64,000 bases of DNA, from assembly GCA_947626315.1 (NCBI GenBank), contig CANQRQ010000001.1:62001-126000 (forward strand). The letters are read 5' to 3'. This DNA comes from an uncultured Oscillospiraceae bacterium (GTDB lineage: Bacteria > Bacillota > Clostridia > Oscillospirales > Oscillospiraceae). Within the stretch, counting starts at the first letter, position 1; the number at the start of each line of letters is the position of its first letter. Made by a program: the position numbers and the translations under genes. Positions 48,053 to 56,664 of this stretch are shown here, piece after piece. The notes beneath the pieces are model-generated. The model had not been told where the DNA came from, made no database searches, and saw nothing but the letters and a program-made list of their open reading frames with translations.

Positions 48053-48898
48053 TTATACCAATTCTGCAGCCTCCACCACATGGGAGGCCAGCACCGTGGT
48101 GGTCACGGCACCTACCCCGCCGGGCACCGGCGTGATCGCCCGGACCAGGGGCTCCACCCGGTCAAAGCACACGTCCCCGGTGAGCTTTCCGTCCGGGCCC
48201 TGGTTGGTCCCCACGTCGATCACCGTCTGCCCCGGATGGACAAAGCGCTCGTCCACGGTCCCCGCGTGGCCCGCAGCGGCGATCAGGATATCCTGCTCCC
48301 GGCAGAGTCGGGCCAGGTCCCGGGTCTTCGTGTGGCACATGGTGACGGTGGCGTTCCTGGCCTGGAGCAGCAGGGACAGGGGTTTCCCCACCACCAGGCT
48401 CCGGCCGATCACGGCCACCCGTGCGCCGGTCAGCTCCACGCCGTAGTAGTCCAGAATTTCCAGCACGGCCTGGGGGGTGCAGGGGATGAAGCCCGCGCCC
48501 CGGCCGGTATATACCCGGCACATGGAGCCCTGGGTGATGCTGTCCACATCCTTCTCCGGGGCCAGGCGGGCGCAGACTGTCGCCTCGTCGATCTGCGGAG
48601 GCAGAGGCCGCAGGATCAGGCAGCCGTGGATGCTCCGGTCGGCGTTGATCCGGTCGATCTCCGCCAGCAGCGCCGCCTGCTCTGCATCCCTGGGCAGGGC
48701 CACCTGCTCCAGCTCTATGCCCAGCCCGCCGCAGCGCTTGACGGCGCCCCGCTCGTAGGCCAGGTCCCCCGGCTCCTCGCCCAGGCGCAGGATCGCCAGG
48801 CGGGGGATCACGCCTTTTTCTCTGAGCGCCTGGACCCGGGCGCTCAGCTTTTCGCACAGTGCGGCGGCTACCGCCGCGCCTTTTAACTGTTCAGCCAT
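48053..48898 (-). CDS. folD: Bifunctional methylene-THF dehydrogenase / methenyl-THF cyclohydrolase FolD
   Basis: At 281 aa this is FolD. The catalytic Lys region lies in LAILRLGEEPGDLAYERGAVKRCGGLGIE, an unusual variant of the common YxxxKxKxxxxxGI since the phrase reads YERGAVKRCGGLGI. GCLILRPLPPQID, FIPCTPQAVLEILDYYGVELTGARVAVIGRSLVVGKPLSLLL and the C-terminal TPVPGGVGAVTTTVLASHVVEAA are present. It interconverts methylene-, methenyl- and formyl-THF with NAD(P). It starts 8 bp inside the preceding fchA-like gene, so it is coupled to it. The Tyr-to-Lys spacing of the catalytic loop should be checked. Confidence 0.95.
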   Translation of the reverse strand: MAEQLKGAAVAAALCEKLSARVQALREKGVIPRLAILRLGEEPGDLAYERGAVKRCGGLGIELEQVALPRDAEQAALLAEIDRINADRSIHGCLILRPLPPQIDEATVCARLAPEKDVDSITQGSMCRVYTGRGAGFIPCTPQAVLEILDYYGVELTGARVAVIGRSLVVGKPLSLLLQARNATVTMCHTKTRDLARLCREQDILIAAAGHAGTVDERFVHPGQTVIDVGTNQGPDGKLTGDVCFDRVEPLVRAITPVPGGVGAVTTTVLASHVVEAAELV

Positions 48899-49529
48899 TG
48901 TTCTCCTCCCTCAGATACGCCATCGCCCGGTCCGTCACCCGCTGCAGGCGGGGCAGCCAGCCCCGGAGCAGCGCCTCCGTCTCCTCCGCCAGGGCCGCCG
49001 CTTGGGCGTCCCCCGGGAGCGTCCGGGTGTTCACAAGCACGTTCATCGCCGCGGCCTCCATGGCCGCCCGGCAGGCGGCAGAGCCGCAGCCCACATCGGA
49101 CAGCAGCGCCGGGCTGCCCTCCTCCAGCATCCGCTCCAGCAGAGCAGCGGCGGCGGCGCAGCAGCGCAGCATCTCCAGCGGGGCCTCGCAGGCCTGCAGC
49201 GTGGCGGCGCGCAGGCGTTCGGCGGTGTTCGCTCCGTCCCTGGGCAGGGCATAGGCCGCCGCCAGGGGCAAAAAGCCCTCCGCGTCCCGGTCGATCAGCG
49301 CCAGCAGGGCCCGGCTCTCCTCCTGGGCGGAGGCGGCCAGCGCCTCCAGCTCCTCCCGCCGTCCGACGTACTTCTTCCGTCCCGCGGTGAGCAGCGCGGC
49401 CATGGAGCACAGGGCGGCGGAGAGCGCCCCCATCAGCGCGGCTGCACCGCCCCCGCCGGGGGTCGCCGCCCGGGAGGCCAGAAGCGCGGTGAACTCCGCG
49501 CAGCTTTTATCCCTCAAAAGCGCCTCCAT
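48891..49529 (-). CDS. fchA: Cyclodeaminase/cyclohydrolase family protein (FchA/FTCD-C type)
   Basis: The 212-aa all-helical product begins with SCAEFTALLASRAATPGGGGAAALMGALSAALCSMAALLTAGRKKY, the PGGGxxAAxxGAxAAALxxM motif of formimidoyl-THF cyclodeaminase and clostridial methenyl-THF cyclohydrolase FchA. ATG at 49529 follows GGTGGAG; the track's start at 49592 lies in the promoter. Placed before folD, it supports the C1 pathway from formate through Fhs, or histidine/purine breakdown. Having both FchA and bifunctional FolD gives two cyclohydrolase activities. Confidence 0.9.
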   Translation of the reverse strand: MEALLRDKSCAEFTALLASRAATPGGGGAAALMGALSAALCSMAALLTAGRKKYVGRREELEALAASAQEESRALLALIDRDAEGFLPLAAAYALPRDGANTAERLRAATLQACEAPLEMLRCCAAAAALLERMLEEGSPALLSDVGCGSAACRAAMEAAAMNVLVNTRTLPGDAQAAALAEETEALLRGWLPRLQRVTDRAMAYLREENNG

Positions 49530-49563
49530 GCCCGCTCCACCCCCTTTTCCTTCATTGTTTTTG

Positions 49564-49592
49564 ATTATAGGGGCCTCTTTCTCCCTTGTCAA
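49564..49592 (-). promoter_or_regulatory. Promoter of fchA-folD operon
   Basis: TTGACA (49587-49592), 17 bp and TATAAT (49564-49569) on the minus strand, a full consensus promoter 34 bp before the fchA ATG. Confidence 0.92.
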
Positions 49593-49640
49593 GCGAAAAA
49601 ACCGCCGTTTTTCCTTCCTTCCTCCAGGACAATTTTTCCC

Positions 49641-49685
49641 GTCAAGCTATTTTGCTTGACAGCCCTGCGATCTTCCCGGTATACT
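49641..49685 (+). promoter_or_regulatory. SDR gene promoter with overlapping inverted-repeat operator
   Basis: TTGACA (49656-49661), 18 bp, TATACT (49680-49685). The perfect inverted repeat GTCAAGC-TATTTT-GCTTGAC (49641-49660) overlaps the -35 box, a typical repressor position. Confidence 0.75.
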
Positions 49686-49738
49686 GAATTTAGCCCCGCC
49701 TGTTCGGGGGAAAATTTTACAGAAAGGAAATTCTCTCT

Positions 49739-50497
49739 ATGGGAAATCGTCTGGAAGGTAAAATCGCCCTGGTGACTGCGTGCACCAGAGGCATCGGACG
49801 TGCCATTGCGGACATGTTTGTAGACGAGGGCGCCAAAGTCTACTACGCCTGTCGCAATATGGAGACCGGCGCCGCCGCCGTGGAAGCGGCCAGAGCCAGA
49901 GGGGGCCAGGCGGAGCTGGTGTACTTCGAGGCCTATGAGCCGGAGACCCACAGGAGCATGATCAACGAGTGCCTGGCCAAAGAGGGGCGGCTGGACGTGC
50001 TGGTGAACAACTTCGGCACCTCCAACCCGCAGAAGGACCTGGATATTATGCGCTGCACCTATGAAGAATTTGAGCGGACGGTCAACACAGACCTGTCCAC
50101 GGTGTTCAACGCCTGCCAGGAGGCGCTGAACAAGGCCATGCTGCCCCAGCAGTCCGGCAGCATTATCAACATCGGCTCGGTGGCCGCCATCTGCCCGGAC
50201 AAGACCCAGCTGGGCTACGGCGTGGCCAAGCAGGGGATCAACCACCTGACCAAGCAGATGGCCCGGCAGGTGGCCTATGCCAACGTCCGGGTCAACGTGC
50301 TCAACCCCGGCATCATCGCCACCGACGCGGTGGCCCGCCATCTGACCCCGGAAACCCAGGTTTACTACACCGCCAACTGCATGATCAAGCGGGTGGGAGA
50401 ACCCAACGAGGTGGCCTATATGGCCCTGTATCTGGCCTCCGACGAGTCCAAATACGTCACCGCCCAGGTGCTGAACGTCTCCGGCGGCTGGATGTAA
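49739..50497 (+). CDS. Short-chain dehydrogenase, resembles clostridial 7alpha-hydroxysteroid dehydrogenase
   Basis: The 252-aa product is a classical SDR with cofactor motif TACTRGIG, where the first Gly of TGxxxGIG is Ala. NNFGT replaces NNAG, and the catalytic set is Ser147, Tyr160 and Lys164 (YGVAK). The pattern LVTAxTRGIG, LVNNFGTxxPxKDLD, GYGVxKxGxNxxTKQxA and PGxIATDA strongly recalls clostridial 7alpha-HSDHs as I remember them, which oxidise the 7-hydroxyl of bile acids with NADP(H). It is monocistronic with its own promoter and operator. Another alcohol substrate is possible; the bile-acid call is by resemblance, not by search. Confidence 0.6.
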   Translation: MGNRLEGKIALVTACTRGIGRAIADMFVDEGAKVYYACRNMETGAAAVEAARARGGQAELVYFEAYEPETHRSMINECLAKEGRLDVLVNNFGTSNPQKDLDIMRCTYEEFERTVNTDLSTVFNACQEALNKAMLPQQSGSIINIGSVAAICPDKTQLGYGVAKQGINHLTKQMARQVAYANVRVNVLNPGIIATDAVARHLTPETQVYYTANCMIKRVGEPNEVAYMALYLASDESKYVTAQVLNVSGGWM

Positions 50498-50520
50498 AAA
50501 TCGCGCTTACAGTCTCAATC

Positions 50521-50546
50521 GCCCCGGCTGCTTTTGCAGCCGGGGC
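50521..50546 (+). terminator. Terminator after SDR gene
   Basis: A perfect 11-bp GC-rich stem (GCCCCGGCTGC, loop TTTT, GCAGCCGGGGC) 23 bp past the stop codon, without a T-tract. Confidence 0.6.
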
Positions 50547-50551
50547 GGTTC

Positions 50552-50801
50552 AGCATGCAGACAAAATCCTTTGGACTTTGTCTGCATGCTTCGGCGCCAC
50601 TTTTTTTAGAAGGACAACGTCCTTCTAAAAAAACTCGCTGCGCTCGGCAAATGCGCCGTATCAATACGGCTTTTTGCTGGTGCGATCCAAACGCGATGGG
50701 GTCTTACCCCCTCGCGCACCCCCGCTGCTCACGCCCTTTCCTCCCGCCGCTTGAAGTTTTTTGATAGTCTGCCGCTCCGTCCGCGAAAGCGGACGGAGCG
50801 G
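50552..50801. repeat. Intergenic region with large hairpins, no gene
   Basis: Three strong perfect inverted repeats are present: AGCATGCAGACAAA at 50552-50565 with 50577-50590; TTTTTTTAGAAGGAC at 50601-50615 with 50619-50633, which can terminate on both strands; and CCGCTCCGTCCGC at 50772-50784 with 50789-50801. The sequence between is low in coding signal. The rest up to the fhs start holds a TACAAT -10 (50921-50926) with a weak -35. Confidence 0.75.
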
Positions 50802-50970
50802 TTCAATTTTTTGATATTTTCCGGATTTTTCGTCATTTTATCCGATTTTTTTCGTCCTTTTTCGACAAAAATTCTTTGTCAAAATCCCGATCAGGTGTTT
50901 CCATTCTCCGTTTTCTATGGTACAATGCATGCGCACAACTTTGCAACAAGACTGGAAAGGGGTTTGCGCA

Positions 50971-52641
50971 ATGAAAACAGATATCGAGATTGCTCAGAGC
51001 TGCGTGATGCAGCCCATCGGCCGGATCGCCGAGGCGGCCGGAATCGGGGAGAAGTACCTGGAGTGCTACGGAAAAACCAAGGCCAAGGTGGACCTGGCCT
51101 TTCTGCAGGAGAGCCGGCGGCCCCAGGGCAAGCTGATTCTGGTCACGGCCATCACCCCCACCCCCGCCGGGGAGGGAAAGACCACCACGACCATCGGCCT
51201 GGCCGACGGCCTGCGGCGGATCGGCAAGCAGTCCGTTGTGGCCATGCGGGAGCCCTCTCTGGGTCCTGTCTTCGGCGTGAAGGGCGGCGCCTGCGGCGGC
51301 GGCTATGCCCAGGTGGTGCCCATGGAGGACATCAACCTGCACTTTACCGGCGATATCCACGCCATCGGCGCCGCCAACAACCTGCTGGCCGCGCTGCTGG
51401 ACAACCATATCCAGCAGGGCAACGCTCTGGGCATCGACCCCAAGCGCGTCACCTGGCGCCGCTGCCTGGACATGAACGACCGGCAGCTGCGGAACATCGT
51501 GGACGGCCTGGGCGGCCGGGCCAACGGCGTGCCCCGGGAGGACGGCTTTGACATCACGGTGGCCAGCGAGATCATGGCGGTGCTCTGCCTGGCGGACAGC
51601 ATCAGCGACCTGAAGGCGCGGCTGAGCCGCATTGTGGTGGGCTACAGCTATGAGGGCAAGCCCGTCACCTGCGGGCAGCTGAAGGCCGCCGGGGCCATGG
51701 CCGCCCTGCTGAAGGACGCGGTGAAGCCCAACCTGGTGCAGACTCTGGAGGGCACGCCCGCCTTTGTCCACGGGGGGCCCTTCGCCAATATCGCCCACGG
51801 CTGCAACTCTGTGCTGGCCACCAAGATGGCTCTGCGCTGCGCGGACTACGCCGTCACCGAGGCCGGCTTCGGCGCGGACCTGGGGGCGGAGAAATTCCTG
51901 GACATCAAATGCCGGGCGGCGGGGCTGGAGCCCTCCGCGGTGGTGGTGGTGGCCACGGTGCGGGCCCTGAAAATGCACGGCGGCCTGGACAAAAAGCAGT
52001 TGGACACCGAGGATCTGGCGGCGCTGGAGCGGGGCGTGCCCAATCTGCTGCGCCATGTGGACAACATCAAGAACGTCTACGGTCTGCCCTGCGTGGTGGC
52101 GGTCAACCGCTTCCCCACGGACACCCAGGCGGAGCTGGACTTCATCATCGCCAAATGCCGGGAGCTGGGGGTCAACACCGTTCTGTCCGAGGTCTGGGCC
52201 AAGGGCGGCGAGGGCGGCATGGCCCTGGCGGAAGAGGTGGTCCGCCTCTGCCGGGAGGAGAAGGGCGACTTCCGCTTCAGCTACCCCCTGGACGCCTCGC
52301 TGGAGGAGAAGCTCCGGGCCGTTGTCACCCGGGTCTACCGGGGGGCGGGCCTGGCACTGACCCCCGGCGCCCAGAAGCAGCTGAAGGAGTTGACGGACCT
52401 GGGCTTCGGCGGCCTGCCGGTCTGCATCGCCAAGACCCAGTACAGCTTTTCCGACGATCCGGCCCTGCTGGGGGCCCCCGAGGGCTTCACCGTCACGGTC
52501 CGGAATCTGAAGGTCTCCGCCGGGGCGGGCTTTGTGGTGGCCCTCACCGGCGAGATCATGACCATGCCCGGCCTGCCCAAATCCCCCGCCGCGGAGCGGA
52601 TCGATTTGGATGAAAATGGGGTCATCAGCGGCCTGTTCTGA
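50971..52641 (+). CDS. fhs: Formate-tetrahydrofolate ligase
   Basis: The 556-aa product is Fhs, which makes 10-formyl-THF from formate, THF and ATP. The P-loop [20 protein letters not shown] is at residues 62-81; [36 protein letters not shown]-type segments and the C-terminal [21 protein letters not shown] are present. ATG at 50971 follows GGAAAGGGG; the track's earlier start lies upstream of that site. Together with FchA and FolD it forms a formate-to-methylene-THF route, useful for purine synthesis, serine/glycine interconversion or a Wood-Ljungdahl methyl branch. Confidence 0.97.
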   Translation: MKTDIEIAQSCVMQPIGRIAEAAGIGEKYLECYGKTKAKVDLAFLQESRRPQGKLILVTAITPTPAGEGKTTTTIGLADGLRRIGKQSVVAMREPSLGPVFGVKGGACGGGYAQVVPMEDINLHFTGDIHAIGAANNLLAALLDNHIQQGNALGIDPKRVTWRRCLDMNDRQLRNIVDGLGGRANGVPREDGFDITVASEIMAVLCLADSISDLKARLSRIVVGYSYEGKPVTCGQLKAAGAMAALLKDAVKPNLVQTLEGTPAFVHGGPFANIAHGCNSVLATKMALRCADYAVTEAGFGADLGAEKFLDIKCRAAGLEPSAVVVVATVRALKMHGGLDKKQLDTEDLAALERGVPNLLRHVDNIKNVYGLPCVVAVNRFPTDTQAELDFIIAKCRELGVNTVLSEVWAKGGEGGMALAEEVVRLCREEKGDFRFSYPLDASLEEKLRAVVTRVYRGAGLALTPGAQKQLKELTDLGFGGLPVCIAKTQYSFSDDPALLGAPEGFTVTVRNLKVSAGAGFVVALTGEIMTMPGLPKSPAAERIDLDENGVISGLF

Positions 52642-52653
52642 GGGGGCGGAGCC

Positions 52654-53268
52654 ATGAAACTGATCATCGCGTCCAACAACGAGCACAAGCTCCGGGAAAT
52701 CAAGGCCATCCTCAACGGCTTCTTTGACGAGATCCTCTCCCTGGGGGAGGCCGGCATTACGCATGAGACGGTGGAGGACGGCTCCACCTTCCTGGAAAAC
52801 GCCCTGAAAAAGGCCCGGGAGATTGCCCAGCTCTCCGGCTGCTGCGCCCTGGCGGATGACAGCGGCCTCTGCGTGGACGCCCTGGGCGGGGCGCCGGGGA
52901 TCTACTCCGCCCGCTTTTCCGGCGTCCACGGGGACGACAAGGCCAACAACCGCCTGCTGCTGGAGAAGATGCAGGGGGTGGAGGACCGGCGGGCCCACTT
53001 CGCCTGCGCCATCGCCCTGGTCCGGCCGGACGGCAGCTGTGTCACCGCTGAGGGGGCTTTCCACGGGCTGATCACCCGGGAGGAGCGGGGCAGCAACGGC
53101 TTCGGATACGATCCGCTGCTCTATCTGCCGGAATACGGCTGCACCTCCGCCGAGCTTCCCCCGGAGGAGAAAAACCGCATCAGCCACCGGGCGAAAGCCC
53201 TTCACGCCTTAGTGGAAAAGCTCCGTGAAGAAGGCAGTGAAGGAGCAGCCTATGCGCGACAGATTTAA
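52654..53268 (+). CDS. rdgB: XTP/dITP diphosphatase (RdgB/HAM1)
   Basis: At 204 aa this is the house-cleaning nucleotidase that hydrolyses XTP, dITP and ITP to monophosphates. Motifs are LIIASNNEHKLREIKAIL (SNNxxKxxE), FLENALKKA, CALADDSGLCVDALGGAPGIYSARFSG, and GSNGFGYDPLLYLPEYGCTSAEL, followed by SHRAKAL. It starts 12 bp after fhs with its own GGGGGCGGAG site and ends 16 bp inside the ClC gene. Confidence 0.96.
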   Translation: MKLIIASNNEHKLREIKAILNGFFDEILSLGEAGITHETVEDGSTFLENALKKAREIAQLSGCCALADDSGLCVDALGGAPGIYSARFSGVHGDDKANNRLLLEKMQGVEDRRAHFACAIALVRPDGSCVTAEGAFHGLITREERGSNGFGYDPLLYLPEYGCTSAELPPEEKNRISHRAKALHALVEKLREEGSEGAAYARQI

Positions 53269-54553
53269 ATGGTTTTTCCCCCTTGTCCGGCTCTGGGGCC
53301 TCTATCTCCGGGCCCTGGGCAAGTGGCTGCTGGTGGCAGCGGTCACCGGCGTTTTCAGCGGGCTGCTGGGCTCCGCCTTCCACATCTGCGTGGACGGGGC
53401 CACCCGCCTCCGGGCGGCCCAGCCCTGGCTGCTGTTTGCCCTGCCGGCGGCCGGCCTGCTGATCGTGGGGATCTACCGGCTCACCAGGACCGAGGGCCTG
53501 AGCACCAACAGCATCCTGGAGGAGGTGCAGAGCGGCCGGGGCCTGTCTCTGAACCTGATCCCCGCCATCTTCTTCTCCACGGTGCTGACCCATCTCTGCG
53601 GCGGCTCCGCGGGCCGGGAGGGCGCGGCGCTCCAGCTGGGGGGCACCGTGGGCTTTGAGACCGGTAAGCTCCTGCGTCTGGACGACCGGGACCTGCGCAC
53701 CGCCACCATGGCGGGCATGGCAGCCTTTTTCTCGGCCCTGTTCGGCACGCCCCTGACCGCCACGGTCTTTGCCATGTCGGTGATCAGCGTGGGGCTTCTG
53801 TACCACGCCGCGCTGCTGCCCTGCCTTACCGCCTCTCTGACGGCCTACGGGGTCTCCCGGCTGCTGGGCGTGGCGCCCACCCGCTTCACGGTGGCCGCGC
53901 CGGCGCTGAGCCTGGGGATGCTGCTGCGGGTGGCGGGCCTGGCGGCGCTGTGCGCCTTTGTCTCCGTTTTGTTCTGCGGCACTATCCACTTTTTTGAGGC
54001 CTGGATGAAAAAGGTCCTGAAAAAGCCCGCGCTCCGGGCCTTTGCCGGGGGGCTTGCCCTGGTGGGGCTGACGCTGCTGTGCGGGACAACGGATTACAAC
54101 GGCGCGGGCATGGACCTGATCGCCGCCGCCGTGGAGCAGGGGCAGGCCGCCCCCTGGGCCTTTCTGCTGAAGCTGCTGTTCACCGCCGTCACCCTGGGCG
54201 CCGGCTTCAAGGGCGGCGAGGTGGTGCCCTCCTTCTTCGTGGGGGCCGCCTTCGCCTGCGCCGCGGGGCCCCTGCTGGGCATTCCGGCGGGCTTTGCCGC
54301 GGCGGTGGGGCTGGTGTCTGTCTTCTGCGGGGCGGTGAACTGCCCCCTCTCCTCCATCCTCCTGTCGGTGGAGCTGTTCGGCTCCGACGGGCTGCTGTAT
54401 TTCGCCCTGGCCTGCGCGCTGAGCTTCGTCCTCTCCGGCTATGACGGGCTCTACTCCAGCCAGCGGATCATGTACGACAAGCTGAAGGCCCGGTACATCA
54501 ACGTCCACGCCAACGCCTACCACGAGGGGGAGCAGGTGGAGACGGGAAACTGA
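53252..54553 (+). CDS. ClC-family chloride channel/antiporter-like protein
   Basis: The 433-aa product has about ten to twelve membrane helices. HLCGGSAGREGAALQLGG carries the ClC GxxxGREGP-like motif with the gating Glu, and GAGFKGGEVVPSFFVGAAFAC matches the second GxFxP segment. The usual GSGIP selectivity loop of helix D is replaced by STNSIL, as in a clostridial branch of unproven ion preference. I start at ATG 53252, which has AAGGAG upstream; the track's GTG at 53225 is deeper in rdgB. It may exchange Cl- or F- with protons. Confidence 0.85.
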   Translation: MRDRFKWFFPLVRLWGLYLRALGKWLLVAAVTGVFSGLLGSAFHICVDGATRLRAAQPWLLFALPAAGLLIVGIYRLTRTEGLSTNSILEEVQSGRGLSLNLIPAIFFSTVLTHLCGGSAGREGAALQLGGTVGFETGKLLRLDDRDLRTATMAGMAAFFSALFGTPLTATVFAMSVISVGLLYHAALLPCLTASLTAYGVSRLLGVAPTRFTVAAPALSLGMLLRVAGLAALCAFVSVLFCGTIHFFEAWMKKVLKKPALRAFAGGLALVGLTLLCGTTDYNGAGMDLIAAAVEQGQAAPWAFLLKLLFTAVTLGAGFKGGEVVPSFFVGAAFACAAGPLLGIPAGFAAAVGLVSVFCGAVNCPLSSILLSVELFGSDGLLYFALACALSFVLSGYDGLYSSQRIMYDKLKARYINVHANAYHEGEQVETGN

Positions 54554-54572
54554 GAAAAAAGCGTTCATAAAG

Positions 54573-54619
54573 AACAAGGGACTGTAGCAAAACGAGAAGT
54601 TGAGCTACAGTCCCTTGTT
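54573..54619 (+). terminator. Terminator after the ClC gene
   Basis: A perfect 16-bp inverted repeat (AACAAGGGACTGTAGC and complement) encloses a 15-nt loop, ending TTGTTGTGTT. Confidence 0.7.
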
Positions 54620-54649
54620 GTGTTAAAGGAAGGAAAAATCTTTTCCGAT

Positions 54650-54973
54650 ATAAACGAAAGTTTATCGCAGGAAAGATACCTTTCTCAGCCTGTCTCCTTC
54701 GGTCACCAGCGAAAACAGGGTTTTGTCTCTTGGTGTATTGTAGCCTTCTCTTGCCTCGTCGCAAGAGAAGGCTACCGAAGAGAAAGACGCCCGGGGACGT
54801 TTCCCCGGGCCCCCTCCGGGAGCAGGGTACAACAGACCCGTTCTTAGGCCGCCCGTAGTCGTTTTTGCAGGTTTACCCCGGTGCAGACACTGGAGGGGAT
54901 CGCTCCTGCGATCGCACGCACATACCAACAAGGCTCGCTGGGCATTTACTTTCTGCGATAAACTTTCGTTTAT
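54650..54973. repeat. Hairpin-bounded intergenic segment
   Basis: The ends are a 25/26-nt inverted repeat: ATAAACGAAAGTTTATCGCA at 54650 onward, and its complement ending at 54973, with one extra G. Each arm is itself a hairpin (ATAAAC-GAAA-GTTTAT). Inside are further stems such as GTAGCCTTCTCTTG/CAAGAGAAGGCTAC near 54740. No convincing ORF was found. It resembles a MITE or a structured RNA unit. Confidence 0.65.
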
Positions 54974-55006
54974 CTTCCAGAATATCCTTTCTTGGCAAAT
55001 AAAGAT

Positions 55007-55035
55007 GCTGTAGCAAAAAAGTGTTTTGCTACAGC
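55007..55035 (-). terminator. Terminator of the LRR gene trio
   Basis: A perfect 12-bp stem (GCTGTAGCAAAA/TTTTGCTACAGC), followed on the minus strand by ATCTTTATTT, 21 bp after the last LRR stop. The stem repeats CTGTAGCAAAA of the opposite terminator at 54573. Confidence 0.7.
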
Positions 55036-55056
55036 CCCTTTATATTTATAAGCCAG

Positions 55057-56598
55057 TCAATAGAGGAGCGGGTCGTTCCAGGAAAAGGCGTAGCTTTCCA
55101 GGGCGTAGTTGCCGAACTGCCGCCGCAAAAGCGCATAGCGGGGGACAAAATCGCCGTTCTCGTCAAAGCGCCAGCCGCCCATGGTGGGGTCATAGGTGGT
55201 GGTGTTGATCTCGCAGTCCGGGGCCAGCTTCTGCATGTGGGCAATCTGGCTTTCGGGTACCGGGTCCAGGCAGCCGATCCACAGCCGCTCCAGCTGGGGA
55301 AGGTTGTAGAGAGGGGAGATATCGTCCAGATCGTAGAGATAGCAGATGTTCAGGTGCTTCAGCTCCTTGAGCCCTGCCAGGGGCGTCAGGTCCGACAGAC
55401 TCGTGGTCTGAAGCTCCAGATACTCCAGGTGCGGGCAGTTTGCCAGGGGGGAGGCGTCGCTCCAGTCGTTCATGGCCAGCACTGCCACCCGCAGCTCCGG
55501 CATGGAGGAGACAAAGGAGATGTCTGAAATGACCACGTTGTGCCCCAGATCCAGATAGCGCACATCCGTGCAGCAGCTGAGGGCCTCCGCATCGTCATCG
55601 TCCACGTTGCCGCCCTGGCCGGGCATAGAGGCCAGCAGCCGCTTCGTATCCGTGCGGACGCTGTAGTGATCGGCGATCCAGACCCGCCAGACCACCTTTA
55701 CCCGGGGCAGCGCGTCCCGCAGGGCCAGCATGTCCCGGTTGGAAATGCCGCAGGAGTCCATCTCCAGGCGGCGGAGCTTGGGCATGCACTGGGCGGCCTG
55801 CCGCACTGCCTCGCCCCGGTCGTCCATGGGGATATGGTTCAGATCCATGGTCCTGTCTGTGAGGGAGAAGGCCTTGCCGAAGAGGGTAAAGGCGTACTGA
55901 AATTCCGTCTCCGGCCGGGCGGCCTCCATGGCGGTGATGTCCTCCCAGACAAAATGCCCCAGGTTTTCATCGCTGCCCAGATCGACAGAGCGGAGCTTGC
56001 GCATGACCGGCAGGTAGCGGAGCAGCTCCGGGGCGTCCGCGTGTCCCCGGCCGCTCAGGTCCAGGGTCTCCGTATCCAGGGAGAGCTCCCGGCCAAAGAG
56101 CCGGAAGCGGTAATCAAAGCGGAGGCGGGGATAGGCGCTGAGAAAGGCCAGCACCTGCTCAGGTGTCAGCCCACCGGCGGCGTCCCCCAGATCCACGCTC
56201 TCCAGCGCCGGCAGGCAGGCCAGCAGGGGCAGCGCGTCCTCCGCCAGCGCCGGGTCCAGGCCGGAGAGGTCCAGCTGCGTGACAGAATTGTCCACGACGG
56301 AGCCGTCCGGCAGAGTCACGGTGTAGCGGAGCTCCTTCTCCGGATGGGTCTGGGCCCAGGAGGACAGGGCGCTGTAGCCGGAGCTGCCGCTGAGGTCCAG
56401 CTGCCGCAGAAGCGGAAAACGGTCCAGCAGAGGCAGATCCTCCGACTCCAGGACCGCCGTCAGGCTGACGGCGTCCGTCCGTACCCAGCCGATGGAGAGC
56501 CGGATCATATCCTCGCAGGAGGCGGACAGCATACCGCTCAGCAGGACCGCCAGAGCGAAGCCCAGTACAGGCCGCCAGGAAAAACGGGAATGAGCCAT
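55057..56598 (-). CDS. Leucine-rich-repeat surface protein 1 (third gene of trio)
   Basis: The 513-aa product has an N-terminal membrane or signal helix (VLGFALAVLLSGMLSASC, a possible but weak lipobox). Leu-rich repeats without a strict register follow, such as VRYLDLGHNVVISDISFVSSMPELRVAVLAMN, CPHLEYLELQTTSLSDLTPLAGLKELKHLNI and ISPLYNLPQLERLWIG. A Trp-rich middle (VKVVWRVWIADHYSVRTD) and an end WNDPLLY are shared with both neighbours. It is exported and probably an adhesin or receptor; no sortase motif is seen. ATG at 56598 follows AGGAGG. Partner unknown. Confidence 0.88.
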   Translation of the reverse strand: MAHSRFSWRPVLGFALAVLLSGMLSASCEDMIRLSIGWVRTDAVSLTAVLESEDLPLLDRFPLLRQLDLSGSSGYSALSSWAQTHPEKELRYTVTLPDGSVVDNSVTQLDLSGLDPALAEDALPLLACLPALESVDLGDAAGGLTPEQVLAFLSAYPRLRFDYRFRLFGRELSLDTETLDLSGRGHADAPELLRYLPVMRKLRSVDLGSDENLGHFVWEDITAMEAARPETEFQYAFTLFGKAFSLTDRTMDLNHIPMDDRGEAVRQAAQCMPKLRRLEMDSCGISNRDMLALRDALPRVKVVWRVWIADHYSVRTDTKRLLASMPGQGGNVDDDDAEALSCCTDVRYLDLGHNVVISDISFVSSMPELRVAVLAMNDWSDASPLANCPHLEYLELQTTSLSDLTPLAGLKELKHLNICYLYDLDDISPLYNLPQLERLWIGCLDPVPESQIAHMQKLAPDCEINTTTYDPTMGGWRFDENGDFVPRYALLRRQFGNYALESYAFSWNDPLLY

Positions 56599-56664
56599 AG
56601 CTAGCCTCCTTTCATACAGGCGCCGCGCCTGTGTTTGCTCTCATTTGGCGCGGCGGAAACGCTC

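Noticed and set aside
50833-53205. 790-aa minus-strand ORF opposite fhs and rdgB
   Set aside because: It covers two convincingly identified genes and is rich in Gln, Gly and His like other shadows.
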